From NCBI GenBank assembly GCA_902729315.2, contig LR746271.1, positions 4,114,001 to 4,178,000 of the forward strand: a stretch of 64,000 nt of DNA. Direction: 5' to 3'. Within the stretch, counting starts at the first letter, position 1. Each line of letters starts with the position of its first letter. This document shows, piece by piece, positions 37,992 to 50,123 of the stretch. The notes beneath the pieces are model-generated. The model was not told where the DNA came from. It searched no databases and worked only from the letters and a program-made list of their open reading frames with translations. This DNA is from Spirodela intermedia (taxonomy: Eukaryota; Streptophyta; Magnoliopsida; Alismatales; Araceae). The position numbers were made by a program, and so were the translations under genes.

Positions 37992-40900
37992 TCACCGGAG
38001 CGCCGTCGGCCGCCGCTGATTCCGGTCGCCGACGGAGGCCGCCGGTCGCTTCCACAGGTGCTCGCCGGAAGGCTCCTCCGGCTCCTCGCTGGGGCGTTCG
38101 TGGCTGCATTTCAGGCAGATCTTGTTCCTCCGGTAGTTCAGGAAGTCGCACCTACAAAGGCATGCTGCGTCAGCCATCTCTCCGCCATGAAGACCAGTAA
38201 GAGGAGGATCCAGGAGGAGGAAGAAGAAGAAGAGGGCTCACGAGGGACACTCCCACTCGCCGGGATTGAGCTCCCTTTGTGGCCGCCGCTCCTGGCAGCG
38301 CCGGCATTCTCTGTTCCGGGCGAAGTTCATGAACTGGCACCTGCGCACGGATCAACAATAATCAGATGCTACCTGTAAAAACCCTGGGACTAGAAGAAGA
38401 TGAAGATGAAGATGAAGAACCCTAGAGGTAGAAGAAGAAGAGAGAAGGAAAAGAGAAGTGGATGAGGGGAACAGGAGAGATTACTCTGGGCAAGTCCAGT
38501 CGCCCTTCTTCATCTCAACTTCGCCAAAGTCAACCCTCTTGGGGCCGTCGAAGCCGCATTCCATGCACCGCAGGTTCCGGGAGAAGTTCAGGAAATTGCA
38601 CCTGCGATGAGATAGATCAGGTCAACCTCTAATTCCGAAAGTGGAAAATACTAAAATATCTAGTTCTTCATTCATTCATCCGAAATGGGTAGAAGATTCT
38701 AGCTCCAAAATCAGATTTTTTTCTCCAAACCCCCCCCCCCCCCCCCCCACACACACACACTTCTACCACAAAAAAAAAGTAATCAAGATCATGCTCAAAT
38801 TCATGGATGGACCAGAAATGATTCCGATATCATTTTTTGGTGGGAAAAAAAAGCATGGATTTCTGGTTAAATACAACCCGAATCAGCTAATTTTAGGATA
38901 TCTGGCAGAAATAAATTAAGAAATCAATTCTGAGCAATCAAAGCGTTCCAAATATTCCCAACAACAAGAACAAAACAGCCATCTGGGTTGGGATCATCTG
39001 ATTCTGGACAAGCCCACCATTAATCCACCTCAATTAGGGACAATTATGGAGCAACTGTAAGAGATTTTAGGTATATTACTGAAGATATGCTGATGTCTGA
39101 AAAAAGGTGGAAAAATAAACACATCGGGATATGATCGAATCCGCGCTGTTGTCTTATATGCTTGCAATTATAGAAAACAAAATCATGAAGCAAAAAACAT
39201 GGGTACATGTTTAACTTGTTTTATTCCTTTTTAGCTCATAAACATTTGAATAAAAAATATTACTTTCCAAAGAAATTAAAGATTAGGAAGAAAAGGCACC
39301 CCCCCCCCCCCGCGTTGTGTAAATTTAGGTAAATAAAATCCATGCAACAATTCAAAGGTCCCGTCTGGATCAGAAATTCAATAAACTTATGGTATTTAAG
39401 GATTTTTAATAAGGTGATATGACTAAACTGCAACAATATCCACAGCATGGAGGTAAGCAAAAATAAATAAATAAAGCGTCTGAAACTGTACGCATTTAGA
39501 TAAAATCATATTATCCCCCAAATAGTAAATATCTCAGCCTCAAATACGATTTTCCAATTTCTTCATAAATTATTTCGCCCTTTCTGCCCATCCGGATTCA
39601 CTCACCTACTCACCAACTCGACTGAATAAGAAATTAAGAGAAAAATAAATTAAGAGATCTCTGGAAGAAATGTACTTTGAGCACACCCAGTCCCCCCTCT
39701 TCATCTCCACGTTCTGAGAGCGAGCATTCTCCGAAGCCTTTGACCTTCGTGGCTGCTCCTTCTGGGATGGGCGCTTCCTCGTGGCTTCCCTGAGAGCTGG
39801 GTCAACGGGTGTGTCACTCAATTTACTCAACTTGGAGAGGAGGCTGCGGATGGACCCTTCAAGATGGCCCCTTCGTGAGGCCTCGAATCTTGAGAGGAGG
39901 CTTGGATCTGCTGCATAGCATAGTATGATGCGCACAATGTCCACAGTCCTGGCTCCTTCTTCATCCTTGAGCACAAGATTGGCTCTGTCGCAGGAGCCCC
40001 GCAGGCTGCAGCCACCACAGACCTGAAAGTGGAAAGAGTTTCAATCCAGATTATCTTGACACCAATGAAAAACAATGACTCTCTCTCTCTCTCTCTCTCT
40101 CTGTGAGCCCTGTAGGCTGCAGACACCAGACCTATGGAAAAAAGAACCTTTCTTTCTCTCTATTCCATCAGCTCCGTAGGCTTCATCCACCACAGACCTC
40201 AAAGGTGAAAAACTTTCGACCATTGGAAAACAGAAACCTGACCTTTATAAATATCTTTCTCTCAATCTCATCTCTCTCCCTGTGACATGGTGTCTGGGTT
40301 TCAAAGTCTTGACCAATTCTTCCGGTATCATAATTGAGTTTATCATCTCTCTCTCTGTCTCTGTCTCTGTCTCTGCCTCTCTCTCTCTCTCCCCCTCTTT
40401 CTCACACACGCGGCCCTTTAGGTTGCAGGCACCACAGATCTGTAAGAAGGAAACTTTCAAACCCATATTGCCTCCTATTGAAAAAACTCCAACCTTCATC
40501 AACATCTCTCTCTCTCTCTCTCTTTTTGATGGTAGGAGTGTTATGAAGAAAAAAATAGCACTTACATCACTTTCATTGAGCATAAGGTAGGCTCTGAGTC
40601 TCTTTCCCGAATTAGTGGGTTTCCTGTGAATACTGGGGCACCCACACTCCACAATGGCCTGGATATCTTCTACCGGAAGAGACCTGCAATCGAAAGTGTT
40701 TAGAAACAAATTATAGCACTGGTTCATGATTTTGCATGGGTAGAAAATTTCCTTTTCCGAGTTAATATATATATATATATGTATGTATGTATGTATGTGT
40801 GTACAAAAAAGATTATTTAGCTCTTACTTTCCAACCAAAAAAAACTTAAATAAAAATTAGTAGGGGAAACACGCCAATCTTCTTCTTGCTACTGGTAGCC

Positions 40901-42260
40901 AGAGACCTGAAGTAGATCAAGGATACTCCCTGATAAGAATTATATGAATAAGACATGACTTCAGGCAGTGGAGAGATCTAAATTTAAATAATAATTCAAA
41001 AATAAAAAATTCCCCCATCCCAAGAACACGACGTGAATGCGCTGAATAAGTAAATATTTTTTTTCCATTCTCCTTCCTTAAAATGAGCATGAACAACTCC
41101 TCGCCTCCTCAGAGTCCTCATGGTCCCTTGGATGAAGATTTATTTATAGAATATAATCCATTTTTTTAGCTGATTTATGAGAAGAATCTTCAGCTGATTG
41201 AACATTTCTAAATGAAACCCTTGGAAGGGATCTTTGCCCCTTCAATGAGCAGCTATTTCTACTCAAGAATGCAACCATCATATTGCTAACGGAATTTTGA
41301 AAGTCAACGTCACGGGCAGGGTATGCCATGATCAATCCAGGGATGATTTCCTGTCTTTTCTATAGAACAACAAGATTCTGCAGCATCCATCATGGAAATG
41401 GTTATCACCAGGCTAAAATAATCAGGTTTAAGATGTGGGTCGAGCATTTCCTGGGTCAACGACCTTCCAAATATCTCAAATTGCAGCCATACGTTGATTG
41501 TCTTGCAGTTGACCATCATCAACAAGGGTTCAAAAACATACAACCAACCAAGGCATTCTAAAAATGGCGAGAGCCCACAGTAAATTTCGTCATCCAAAGT
41601 ACGTAGTTCTTGCCCAGGATCGGTCAGAATCATCCATTCCGCCCACCCCCAGATGAATCTCACTGATGAATCGATCGAAGAGAAAGCAAGGGGAATTCGG
41701 AACTCAGAATCAGGGTAGGAAGGAAGAAGGACGGAGTGAAACCTGAGAAGGTCGAATCGTTCCCGGGCGAAGGTGAGGCAGGCGATCTTCACCCGATTGA
41801 AGTCTGCAGAAGCGGAGTTTACGGCGGCGCCACCGCCACCACTGCCCCCTCCTTCGTCCACCTCTTCATTCCCGGAGATGGCCCCATCGAAGTGGCCCTT
41901 GGTCTTCAGCATCTCCAGGAAGGTCTCCCACTCGGGCCACTGGTGCGGCACGGGATCTCCCGCAGGCTCCGCTGGTTCAGCACCTTCGTCGAGGCCCGCC
42001 GGCGGGGAGCTGGTGTTGTAGAGCTCGAACCGGGAACAGGCGGTGGCGACGGCCGAGCTGGAGCTCGGGATGGCGGGGAAGCGAGGTCGACGCCTAAAAA
42101 CCTTGCCGGCGGCGGCAGCGCCGCCGAGAAAGAGCGTTCTCCTGGGGAGAAGGGGAGAGTCGAAGGCCGCGGAGGAGAACGCCTTCACGTAGAAGGACCG
42201 GAAGACGAGAGCGGAGGAAGAACAGGGGGAGCTAAGCCGCAGCAGTATGGGCACGGCCAT
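37992..42260 (-). CDS. Organelle-targeted RanBP2-type zinc-finger protein (OZ/VAR3 family)
   Basis: Six minus-strand exons join to 452 residues: 42260-41743, 40683-40566, 40022-39676, 38601-38485, 38340-38242, 38151-37992. The Ser/Ala/Arg-rich N-terminus with few acidic residues fits a plastid or mitochondrial transit peptide. The middle carries the family domain (RERFDLLRSLPVEDIQAIV, GKRLRAYLMLNESDVCGGC, EEGARTVDIVRIILCYA). Three RanBP2 zinc fingers follow at about 323-343, 362-383 and 395-415, with the core WxC-x2-C-x-F-x-N-(F/Y)-x-R-N-x-x-C-x-x-C. VAR3/OZ1 is a chloroplast protein needed for C-to-U RNA editing and OZ2 acts in mitochondrial splicing, so organelle RNA processing is inferred. 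Length is nearest to the shorter OZ3/OZ4 members. Each finger is cut by a phase-2 intron just before its second cysteine. Confidence 0.9.
38731..38760. repeat. Poly-C and (CA)n run in intron 3 of the OZ-like gene
   Basis: About 18 C residues are followed by ACACACACAC. A second poly-C run lies at 39299-39311 in the same intron. Runs of this kind are prone to sequencing-length error. Confidence 0.9.
40003..40510 (-). repeat. Four decayed copies of an exon start with its acceptor (OZ-like gene)
   Basis: Reading the minus strand, AG acceptors at 40439, 40197, 40131 and 40022 are each followed by a version of (A/G)TCTGTGGTG-(C/G)CTGCA-(A/G)CCT. This encodes VCGxCxLxG. Only the last copy (40022) opens the true exon 3; the other three sit in intron 2 and run into GA microsatellites or stops. 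Each is preceded by a similar pyrimidine stretch, so exon start and acceptor were duplicated together. Confidence 0.75.
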
Positions 42261-42461
42261 GGCGGCACGGAAGGGAGCGTCTGACCAGTCACTCCTCCCG
42301 GCGGCAGCGGCGGCGGAGGAGATGGCGGCAGTAGCAGTGCCTTGGGCAGAGCCGCGGGCAGGGATATAGCAGCGGGGTTTTACGGAGGGCGTCCGCTGGG
42401 CACCGCCCTGACCTCAGCGGCTCATCCCCTCCCGGACGGGAAGGAAAAAAAAGACCGACCC

Positions 42462-42636
42462 GGGTCATCATATCGAACCGGGTTGAACCGCTTAAGCTTA
42501 CCACCTCTCTCTCTCCCTCCCTCTCAGAGCTGCATTTGTGGGGCAACCCAGAAGCCCATTTTTCCGATTGGACCATATGCCACTATTGGGCTACTCTGGC
42601 CCTCTCTAACCTTCACCTTCACTCACTACTCAATTT

Positions 42637-42667
<31 letters not shown>

Positions 42668-42846
42668 CAAGGATGGGTCATCGCATCAATTCGGGGTTGA
42701 ACCGCTTAAGCTTACTACCTCTCTCTCTCTCTCTGTAAATTTCATTTGTGGGGCGACCCAGAAGCCCATTTTCCAATTGGGCCATATACCACCATTTGGT
42801 TACTTTGACCTTCTCTAAGCCTTCACCTTCACTCATTTCTCAATTT

Positions 42847-42878
<32 letters not shown>
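42462..42878. repeat. Tandem duplication, two units of ~210 bp, upstream of the OZ-like gene
   Basis: Unit one (about 42462-42664) and unit two (about 42665-42878) share GGGTTGAACCGCTTAAGCTT, then a CT run, CATTTGTGGGGC, GACC/AACC-CAGAAGCCCATTTT, CCTTCACCTTCACTCA and CTCAATTTAG followed by (GA)n. Both end in a GA microsatellite (42639-42664 and 42848-42878), which may have driven the duplication. They lie 0.2-0.6 kb upstream of the OZ-like ATG, in its promoter or leader. Confidence 0.85.
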
Positions 42879-42879
42879 C

Positions 42880-43710
42880 AAGAAGGGGCTTACCAAGCCC
42901 AATAACCAAATTAGATAAGCATTGGAGCGAGGCTGACTTCTCACTCTGGCTATGGTTGACCAGGTTGTCTATGAATTCAAGCCCATCCTACCTAACGGGA
43001 CAGATTTAATCTCACAATTTTTCTCCTTCTCAGGATTCCTGATCCAATTCTTTTGATGGCAAGCATCATGATGGAGTCTTAGCGAGTTTCATTAGGTGCA
43101 ATTGTAACGTAGACCTTAAGCAGGCCCACTAGGCCCAACCCCAGGGCACCCTTCCTTTTGCGACACTTTCCCTTCCACGCTGACCTACAAAAAGTCGTCG
43201 CATGAAAGTTTACCAAAGCTCCTTGATTTCATCCGTTTTGGCGTAAATATCCACCCCTTCAAGTACATGATCGCTTGGGCCCCACATCTTTAAGGCCATG
43301 TCTCATTTCCCATTAAGATTGACTAGGATATATAATTATATATTTTTCAAGGACTTGGGTAATAATTATCCAAACGCAATTCAATCAGGACCGCCAGATG
43401 GATGCAGCTTCTGAAGAACATTAATCGTGTGATCATGGAAGCCTCCTAATAAATCAGTCAATGCGGCATTAAAAAGCTGCAAAAATATCTACCATGAAGC
43501 GTTCCTGAACCGCCAGAAATGGGAGGATAAGACATCATGAAGGATGCTGAATGTCTATACTTGGAACAATTAATCACCCTGAATGGTTCATAGTAGATGA
43601 TACTATAAATGTTCCTGATGGAGGATCTGCAGGTGAAGATAGATTCCATGGATGAGCAGAAAGTCCCAAATTATTTGGGTTTAAGTGGAGGAGGACCTCA
43701 CTGGGCAAGA
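42880..43710. other. Spacer between the OZ-like and GDT1-like genes
   Basis: This is ordinary spacer. The part next to 43711 is probably 3' UTR of the minus-strand GDT1-like gene. No other gene or element is recognised. Confidence 0.45.
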
Positions 43711-46700
43711 TCAGGATCCCGGCAGCGGCACCGACAACAAGGACTGGATGCCGAACACGATGAAGAGAACCCCACTGGAGAGCGCCACCTGCAGCATCAG
43801 GGATCAAGAAAAGAAGGGCATTTGACGGAGTCCAGTGTGCTACTTGGGTGTAATTAAAGGGTGTTTTCGTCATTACCACTCTCTCGGATATCTGGGATGC
43901 CAGACTCTTTCCTCCGAACACGGCTGCAGTGGTGCATAGTGCTTGGCCTCTGCGCCCAGACAGAGAAAATCAAACAAAAAGAGATATAGGAGAGAAATTC
44001 ATGATTATATGATGGGCAGAGGAAATTGTGTGATTTGCAGGCCTAGAAAGATTCTGAATCACATCCTTGTTCTAACCAATGAAAATCTCTTAGGTGGGCG
44101 CCGTTGTTTCTTTCTCTAGACTGGGTTGGGAGGGCCAAGCTCAGAAAACCCAAAGCCAGGTTTCATTCAGGGTGGTGCACAGTCTAGAGAGAGAACATGC
44201 GACATGAACTTACATGATCCCACCAAGAATGACGCCCAGTGGGTTCTCATCCGCAGCCAGTCCGATTGTAGCTATCTGGAAATGATTAAAGAACAAAAAT
44301 AAAATGGAATTGAAACCCTCACAGTTGGGAAGATTCGATTCGGTTCATCAGATTACCTGGCTCTTGTCACCCCATTCACCAAAGAAGGTGATTGAAAAGG
44401 CCTGAAAAAAGCATGATCCGCACGAAATTAGAGGATAATGAAGCAACTAATTATACGTTGTTCAGGCTGCCTGTGGGCAGGTTTAGCACCTTCAGAAAGA
44501 TTGGGGAGAAGAACTGCGTGAGGAATGGCCTCAGCTGCTTCTTCAGATCATCATCGTCCTATTGAAAATGATAAAGGGTAGGTTTTTATTTAATACAGAT
44601 CGTTCATTTACTTGAGCAAAGTACTGCTTCTGAAGAAAGAGATTAATGGAAAGCATGATAAAAGCTTCACTTTCCAATAAACATAACATATATTTAATAA
44701 AACCCACTATGAATAATGCTTTTATAAGATGAATATGTTTGACCTAATCAACTGAAAATCACTCAATGTTTACTTTCGAATATATTCTGCACATCTGTTA
44801 CCAACCACAGGAAAACTGGGATGATTGGTATATGGATATCTTGGGAAGATATCAAGGTAAACATGAATTTAATAAAATTCAGGGTAAAGCATATTAACAT
44901 GGCATACATTTTAGTGGAATTCAGATCATATTAAAAGGTGATTAATTAGAGCCTGTCCAAGACTGATGCAGAAGATGGAAGTTCATTTGAAGAATTTTGA
45001 ATTATAATTGAAATAATAAATGAATATCATCCCAAATAAAGACTGTTTCCCCTAACATAATGGGATGAAAGAGCAAGCAAAAGAAGTGTGATGAAAAGTA
45101 ATAATGCCAGCGTAAAAGGAAAGCAAAATGAATCGCTAAAACTGGAAAGAATTCATAAAATCATGTATAGTTTTTCGGGAAAATTTAATCCTAAGTTGAC
45201 CTTAGATCCTGCCTTTGCTCCGACACTGTTAGCCTTCCAGTCAGCATCCTAATTAAAGAAGAGCTAGACATTAATGACTGAAGAATAATACATAGTAAAC
45301 AAGAAAAGAGGTACACTCACCAGCTTAGCTTCAACCTCAGACAACTCTTCTGCTTCCCTAAGCATACGAATCAGAACATGAGAAAAAAGGAACCATTACA
45401 CTAAAACCATAGAGAGAACAAATCAAACTGTTTTCGTATTAAAAGTAAGAGTCAAGGAAACAATAGAGATCAAATAAGTTGACATACCCTTGTTCGGTAA
45501 AGCCCTCCCAAAGAGACCAAATTCCAAACCCAAAGAATAACAACGTTGTAATGCTATGTGTCCATTTGCGAGAAATCTGCATTAATTGATGGGTCCACAA
45601 AGATCAGCAGATATCAATCACATTTGCTGTATAATATACGTACATGGTGAATGCCATTCGACAATCATTCAAACTTGTATGTACATTTCTGTGCTTGAAA
45701 GGAAGTTAAAACCTTACATCATACAAATAAGACCTAATCAAGAGGATCCCTTAATTTAATTTTCTCTAAAATTCGTCAACAGTTAGCTCTCACAGCATTC
45801 AGTAAGTTTTTTTTCCCCTCCAATTTTAGATATATCAAGGAAATGAAAGGTCGATGAACACAACGTCATAAAACTACTAGTTGATAATGGTAATACACTA
45901 CAAAAGTCCAGACTAAAGAAAACACAGTAGTTTTTTCAACATTGAACTACATTGCTTTTATAGTATAAGTGATATAAAGACAGGAGAAGCCAATAATTTC
46001 ATGACGCAATCCAATGTTGAATATTTGAAATCTTCTTGAAGTATAGTAGCTAATAATACTCCATAAATTTGTAGATAATGTCTCTCTCTCGTTCAAGAAT
46101 AAAAAATTAAGAAAAAAATATTACGGTTAGAAATATTTCTTGATTTCTCAAGCAATACGTTTAACTGTGGTCAATGCTTAGTTTCCTTGTCTATATTGAC
46201 TTCTCACGTCTCCTTGCTGTATTTTAACCAGCAACAAAGTTTCATCTTGGCGATGCATTCTCAGAAATGAATGCACATTATTGTACATGCACAATATCAC
46301 ATAATTGTAAGTAATGATGTTCTGAAAGATTTGCTTTATTGCGATATCAATGAGCTTTAGGATGCAAAGTTATCTATATATTGCCATCAAATATTCCAAG
46401 TCGATTTCCTACTAGTGATTTGTATAAATAACCAGTGAAGTTTTGGAATATTGTTTCCAAATCACTGCCAATTTTTTTATAGTTGACTAAACAAATAGTA
46501 ATGTTTTTGATTGGTCAGGGACAGAAAGTAACCTTACTCTCCAGTCTTTAACCAGGCTCTTTAATTCCAATGGAAGACAAGCATGAAGAAGAACGGAAAA
46601 TGGCTAGGTGAGTACAAGTTCCTCATTAAAAATATAAAAGATCCTATCCAGAACCCAAACATTAAAAAGTGGTAAGGAACTGGAATTTTTTGTGCACTAA

Positions 46701-48547
46701 ACAAAATCAACTGAGTATGATCAAGTACCTACAGCTGCAAGGAACCCACACAGACATTAAAATTAACACGTGTCATATGAAACTGACGAGAAGTAATAAA
46801 AAAGTATTGTACTACTCATAAGCTGATCCAAAACGAGTTAACGTTTCCCAGGCAACTTCTAATTTTCCAAGTGACCAGCTTACCAGATTTGGTGCAGCCC
46901 AGCCAAAGAAAACAGAAAGAGCTGTCATCACCTACATTCATCAGAAACAACAAGATGCATAAGAAAACTAAATGGATAATAATTAAAGGAAACACAAGCA
47001 GATAAACATCAATGGAAAACTCACAATCAATGCTGACAAACAGCCTGACAAAACAAGCCTCCTCGGATAGCGCATTGCCAAGATCTTAAAAGAAGTGAAA
47101 CCTCAATGTCAAATAGCGCATTGCCAAGTTGATAGTAAACTTCCAATTATTCAAACAGATGGATACTTAATGAAAAATTAGTTTTCAAGAAAATGCCATG
47201 AAGAGCACCAATTAGTTTCATCTGGCCACAGACCTCAAAGTTTGCATAAGCACGACCTTTACCCTCTGCTATCAGCTAGAAACGAATCTTTTCAACGAAT
47301 GGAAGGATTTAGTTTCATTAGTCTATAGGGGATTGATGCTCTTTGCTTCTTTGATAAATTCATATACACCACCTAAAGCCTGTTATCCAAGAGCCCTACC
47401 TGAAACTTGTTATCCAAGAGCCCTAGATCATCTCCACTCCCTTCCCTGATGCATTGATCAAATTAATATTATTTGGCCATTCCATTTTCGCCCTTGAGAC
47501 ATTCACACTAGAGCCTAAGTGCATCGGCAACACCAACAATGCTGACAGAATCGGAGATTGAACATATGAAGCATAAGATGGAAAATTGTATTTCCATTCT
47601 CAAATTTCGCCCGCATATATTACCATAATGAAGCCTTATACCACCAATCTGTGTCTAGTGAGATCCAATGAAGGATCCAAGAATTTGACATTTTTTATGA
47701 CTGTATGCACGCTTGGAATCGACCCTGTATAGTATGTTTATGACAAGATTAGGCGTAGGGGTATCCATCAAGTCCAGGAAGACAATTTGACATCTTGTAA
47801 AGAATAACTTTAGCTGTGGAAATTTCATGCATCCAGTTAGGGGACCAACCTTCATACTTCTCCTGAAAAAAGGAAAGATCCTCAACAAGGTAGTAAGAAA
47901 GGATACGTGATCGTCATTCAATAAAGAGGAAAAAGAAATGATCGTATGATTTGTGTGACGACAAACCCAACCCACCTATAATAGGTGATCCTAACACATT
48001 ATTGTTACGATATAATATACTAGTCCATTTTTTTGCAGGTCTAACCTTAAGTAGCGCGTTCTTGAAAGATTGTGATAAAAAATACAGTGAATTCAGGTCA
48101 CAGATTAAAGGATAGATAACTGCATGACAGAAGACTCAGCCATAACGTCTGGACCCGCTGCTGTTTACGTGAATGGAGAAAGGTACGAAATATGCAATGA
48201 AATACAGTAGAAGAAGAAAATTGGTCCCATTATTCACCAATACAACATGCAATAAGACTCACAGCGGCAGCGAAGAATGTTTTGTCTCCGATCTCGGAGA
48301 GCACGGTCATTGCCAGCGACTTTGAGAAACCCTGGTTACAGCCACCAAAATGTCCAGCATTTAACAGCCACGCATCCGCAGTAAAAAATTAAGGAAAGGA
48401 GAAGAGAAAAAAGGACCCAGAGGAGGAAGCAGCATAATGATCATCCAACTAGAAGCGTTCCTCGACCATCCTGCACCTTCTATCTCCGCATGGAAACAAT
48501 GAAAACGAGTAGGAGGAGAAGCACACCTCAACCAATGATAGATCCAT
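43711..48547 (-). CDS. GDT1-like Golgi Mn2+/Ca2+ transporter (UPF0016 family)
   Basis: Twelve minus-strand exons join to 232 residues: 48547-48527, 48331-48263, 47084-47025, 46931-46884, 45576-45488, 45357-45321, 45248-45201, 44558-44490, 44401-44357, 44275-44214, 43949-43877, 43788-43711. The family's two ion-binding motifs are intact: SEIGDKT (19-25) and GEWGDKS (155-161), each in a membrane segment, separated by an acidic loop (EAEELSEVEAKLDAD). Landmarks RYPRRLVLSG, GWAAPNLISRKWTH and IGLAADENPLG match Arabidopsis PML4/PML5, which lack a long transit peptide. The family moves Mn2+ and Ca2+ into the Golgi lumen in exchange for protons, supporting glycosylation. The first exon codes only MDLSLVE; that ATG was chosen because it joins in phase and matches the family's short N-terminus. 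Confidence 0.94.
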
Positions 48548-48559
48548 GGATATAAACCC

Positions 48560-49900
48560 AGCAGACAAAGCCACCGCAGGTGCTCCGTTCAGATAACCCG
48601 TAAATGGATCCCCCTAGGCAGCTGCTGTCTCCCTGCGATGAACCTGAGCCACGAGGACGAAGAAGAGGAGAACCGGAAGGAAGGGAAATCCCCAGAGAAC
48701 TGGGGAGGAATCCCTCGCCGATGAGAATTGAGCAGTACCAGCTGGTCTGCTCCGATTCCCCCTGGCGAAACTTCCCTCTGTCCTCTTTCCTCCCTCCCCC
48801 TCGTCTCTCTCTCTCTCTCTCTCCTTTGTTCTTCCCGCTGCTCAGACTGTACGATGGGGCAAATGTTAAAGAACCGAAGGGGTCCACGAGGTCGAAGGTG
48901 TGTCGTATTTTTCATGAATACACCCTGAAAAATTTACAATCACCCAAAAAGTCAACAAGCATACAAAATTTTCTCATTTCCATAACTGGACATTGCCACC
49001 CCCCCCTCTGAGCAGGACCCACGTCAGTAAGCAGCTAAGCTACAACTTAATTAATATTGACATTGTCTAAAACTCCTTTATTTTATGTATTAACAGAAAG
49101 ATCCCTAGTTGACCATTGCCCTGCAGGTTCTTTAAAATTAAGCACTTGAAGGTAGTCTGCCCACGGGGAGCGGTAATCCCACACGCGGAGGCCCATCTGT
49201 CACTCGTTCTCCGCACTTTCTCTCTCCTGCTCTGGTTTGTTGTCGAGAGAGAGAGAGAGAGAGAAGAGAGCGACAGGGAGAAAGAGACAGAGAGACGGAC
49301 AATGAGGAAGAGCGAGCGAAAGAGAGAGAGAGAGATACGGTCCATGTCAAGTTTCTGTCTCAAGATCCTATAGCTCTGGCTATGTCTGTGACCCGCCACA
49401 CTCTTCAGAGTTTTGGCCTGAGAGTAATGGCCCCCGATGGCGACGGCTCGCCAGTGACCAGCCCGTCTCCGGCCGCCGGCGGGGGCCCTCCGCCGCATCG
49501 CTGTCGTACCCCCTCATCACCTAGGTGGAGGCACCGCCGCTCCGAAGCCGCCCACCTCTGCCGCCTCAGAAGGTTGACCATCTCCGCTTTATTGTCCCGC
49601 GAGCTCCGATATGAAGCTCCGATGACGAACCCAAGATTTTCTCTCTCCTTGCTTAAGGGGGAAGATGGGGCTGGAAGAGACTGGTTTCTACTTTCGTAGG
49701 CAAGTTCTAGAGAGAGAAGAAATATCCAGATTGCCAACGGATGCCTTTCTCTAGCTTTCTATTCAGCTTTTAGGTCACGAATCTCGTTCTTCTCCCGGTC
49801 CCTCTCCCCTGTTGTCTGTCTCTCTTCCTGCGTACTCGTATGTTTGGAAGTCTGAGATCATGCATGAAAAACGTGAAGTCGCCTTTTCTCGCTCTCTGCA
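48560..49900. other. Spacer upstream of the GDT1-like gene, no firm gene
   Basis: 48600-48900 is probably promoter and leader of the GDT1-like gene. A GC-rich island at 49380-49700 has open frames on both strands (plus 49382-49699, minus 49405-49737), low-complexity Pro/Arg/Ser peptides and no known domain. Short GA runs are at 49243-49264 and 49321-49336. Confidence 0.35.
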
Positions 49901-49919
49901 TGCATGGAGGAATGCGTGC

Positions 49920-50089
49920 TATCTCTCTCTCTCTCTCCTCGCTCTCTCGCTCTCTCTCGCTTTCGCTCTCCCCCTTTCCTACTTTGTCCAGTATCTCTTA
50001 CTTTTTGTCCCTTCCCTCTGTTCCCTCTCTCTCTCTTGCTCGCTCTTTCTCACTTCCTCTCCCGCTCGCTCTCTCCCCTCCCTCTGTTC

Positions 50090-50123
<34 letters not shown>

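Noticed and set aside
41310-42260. 316-codon frame as the whole gene
   Set aside because: Homology to the OZ family stops at 41743 and resumes in exon 2; the remainder is intron.
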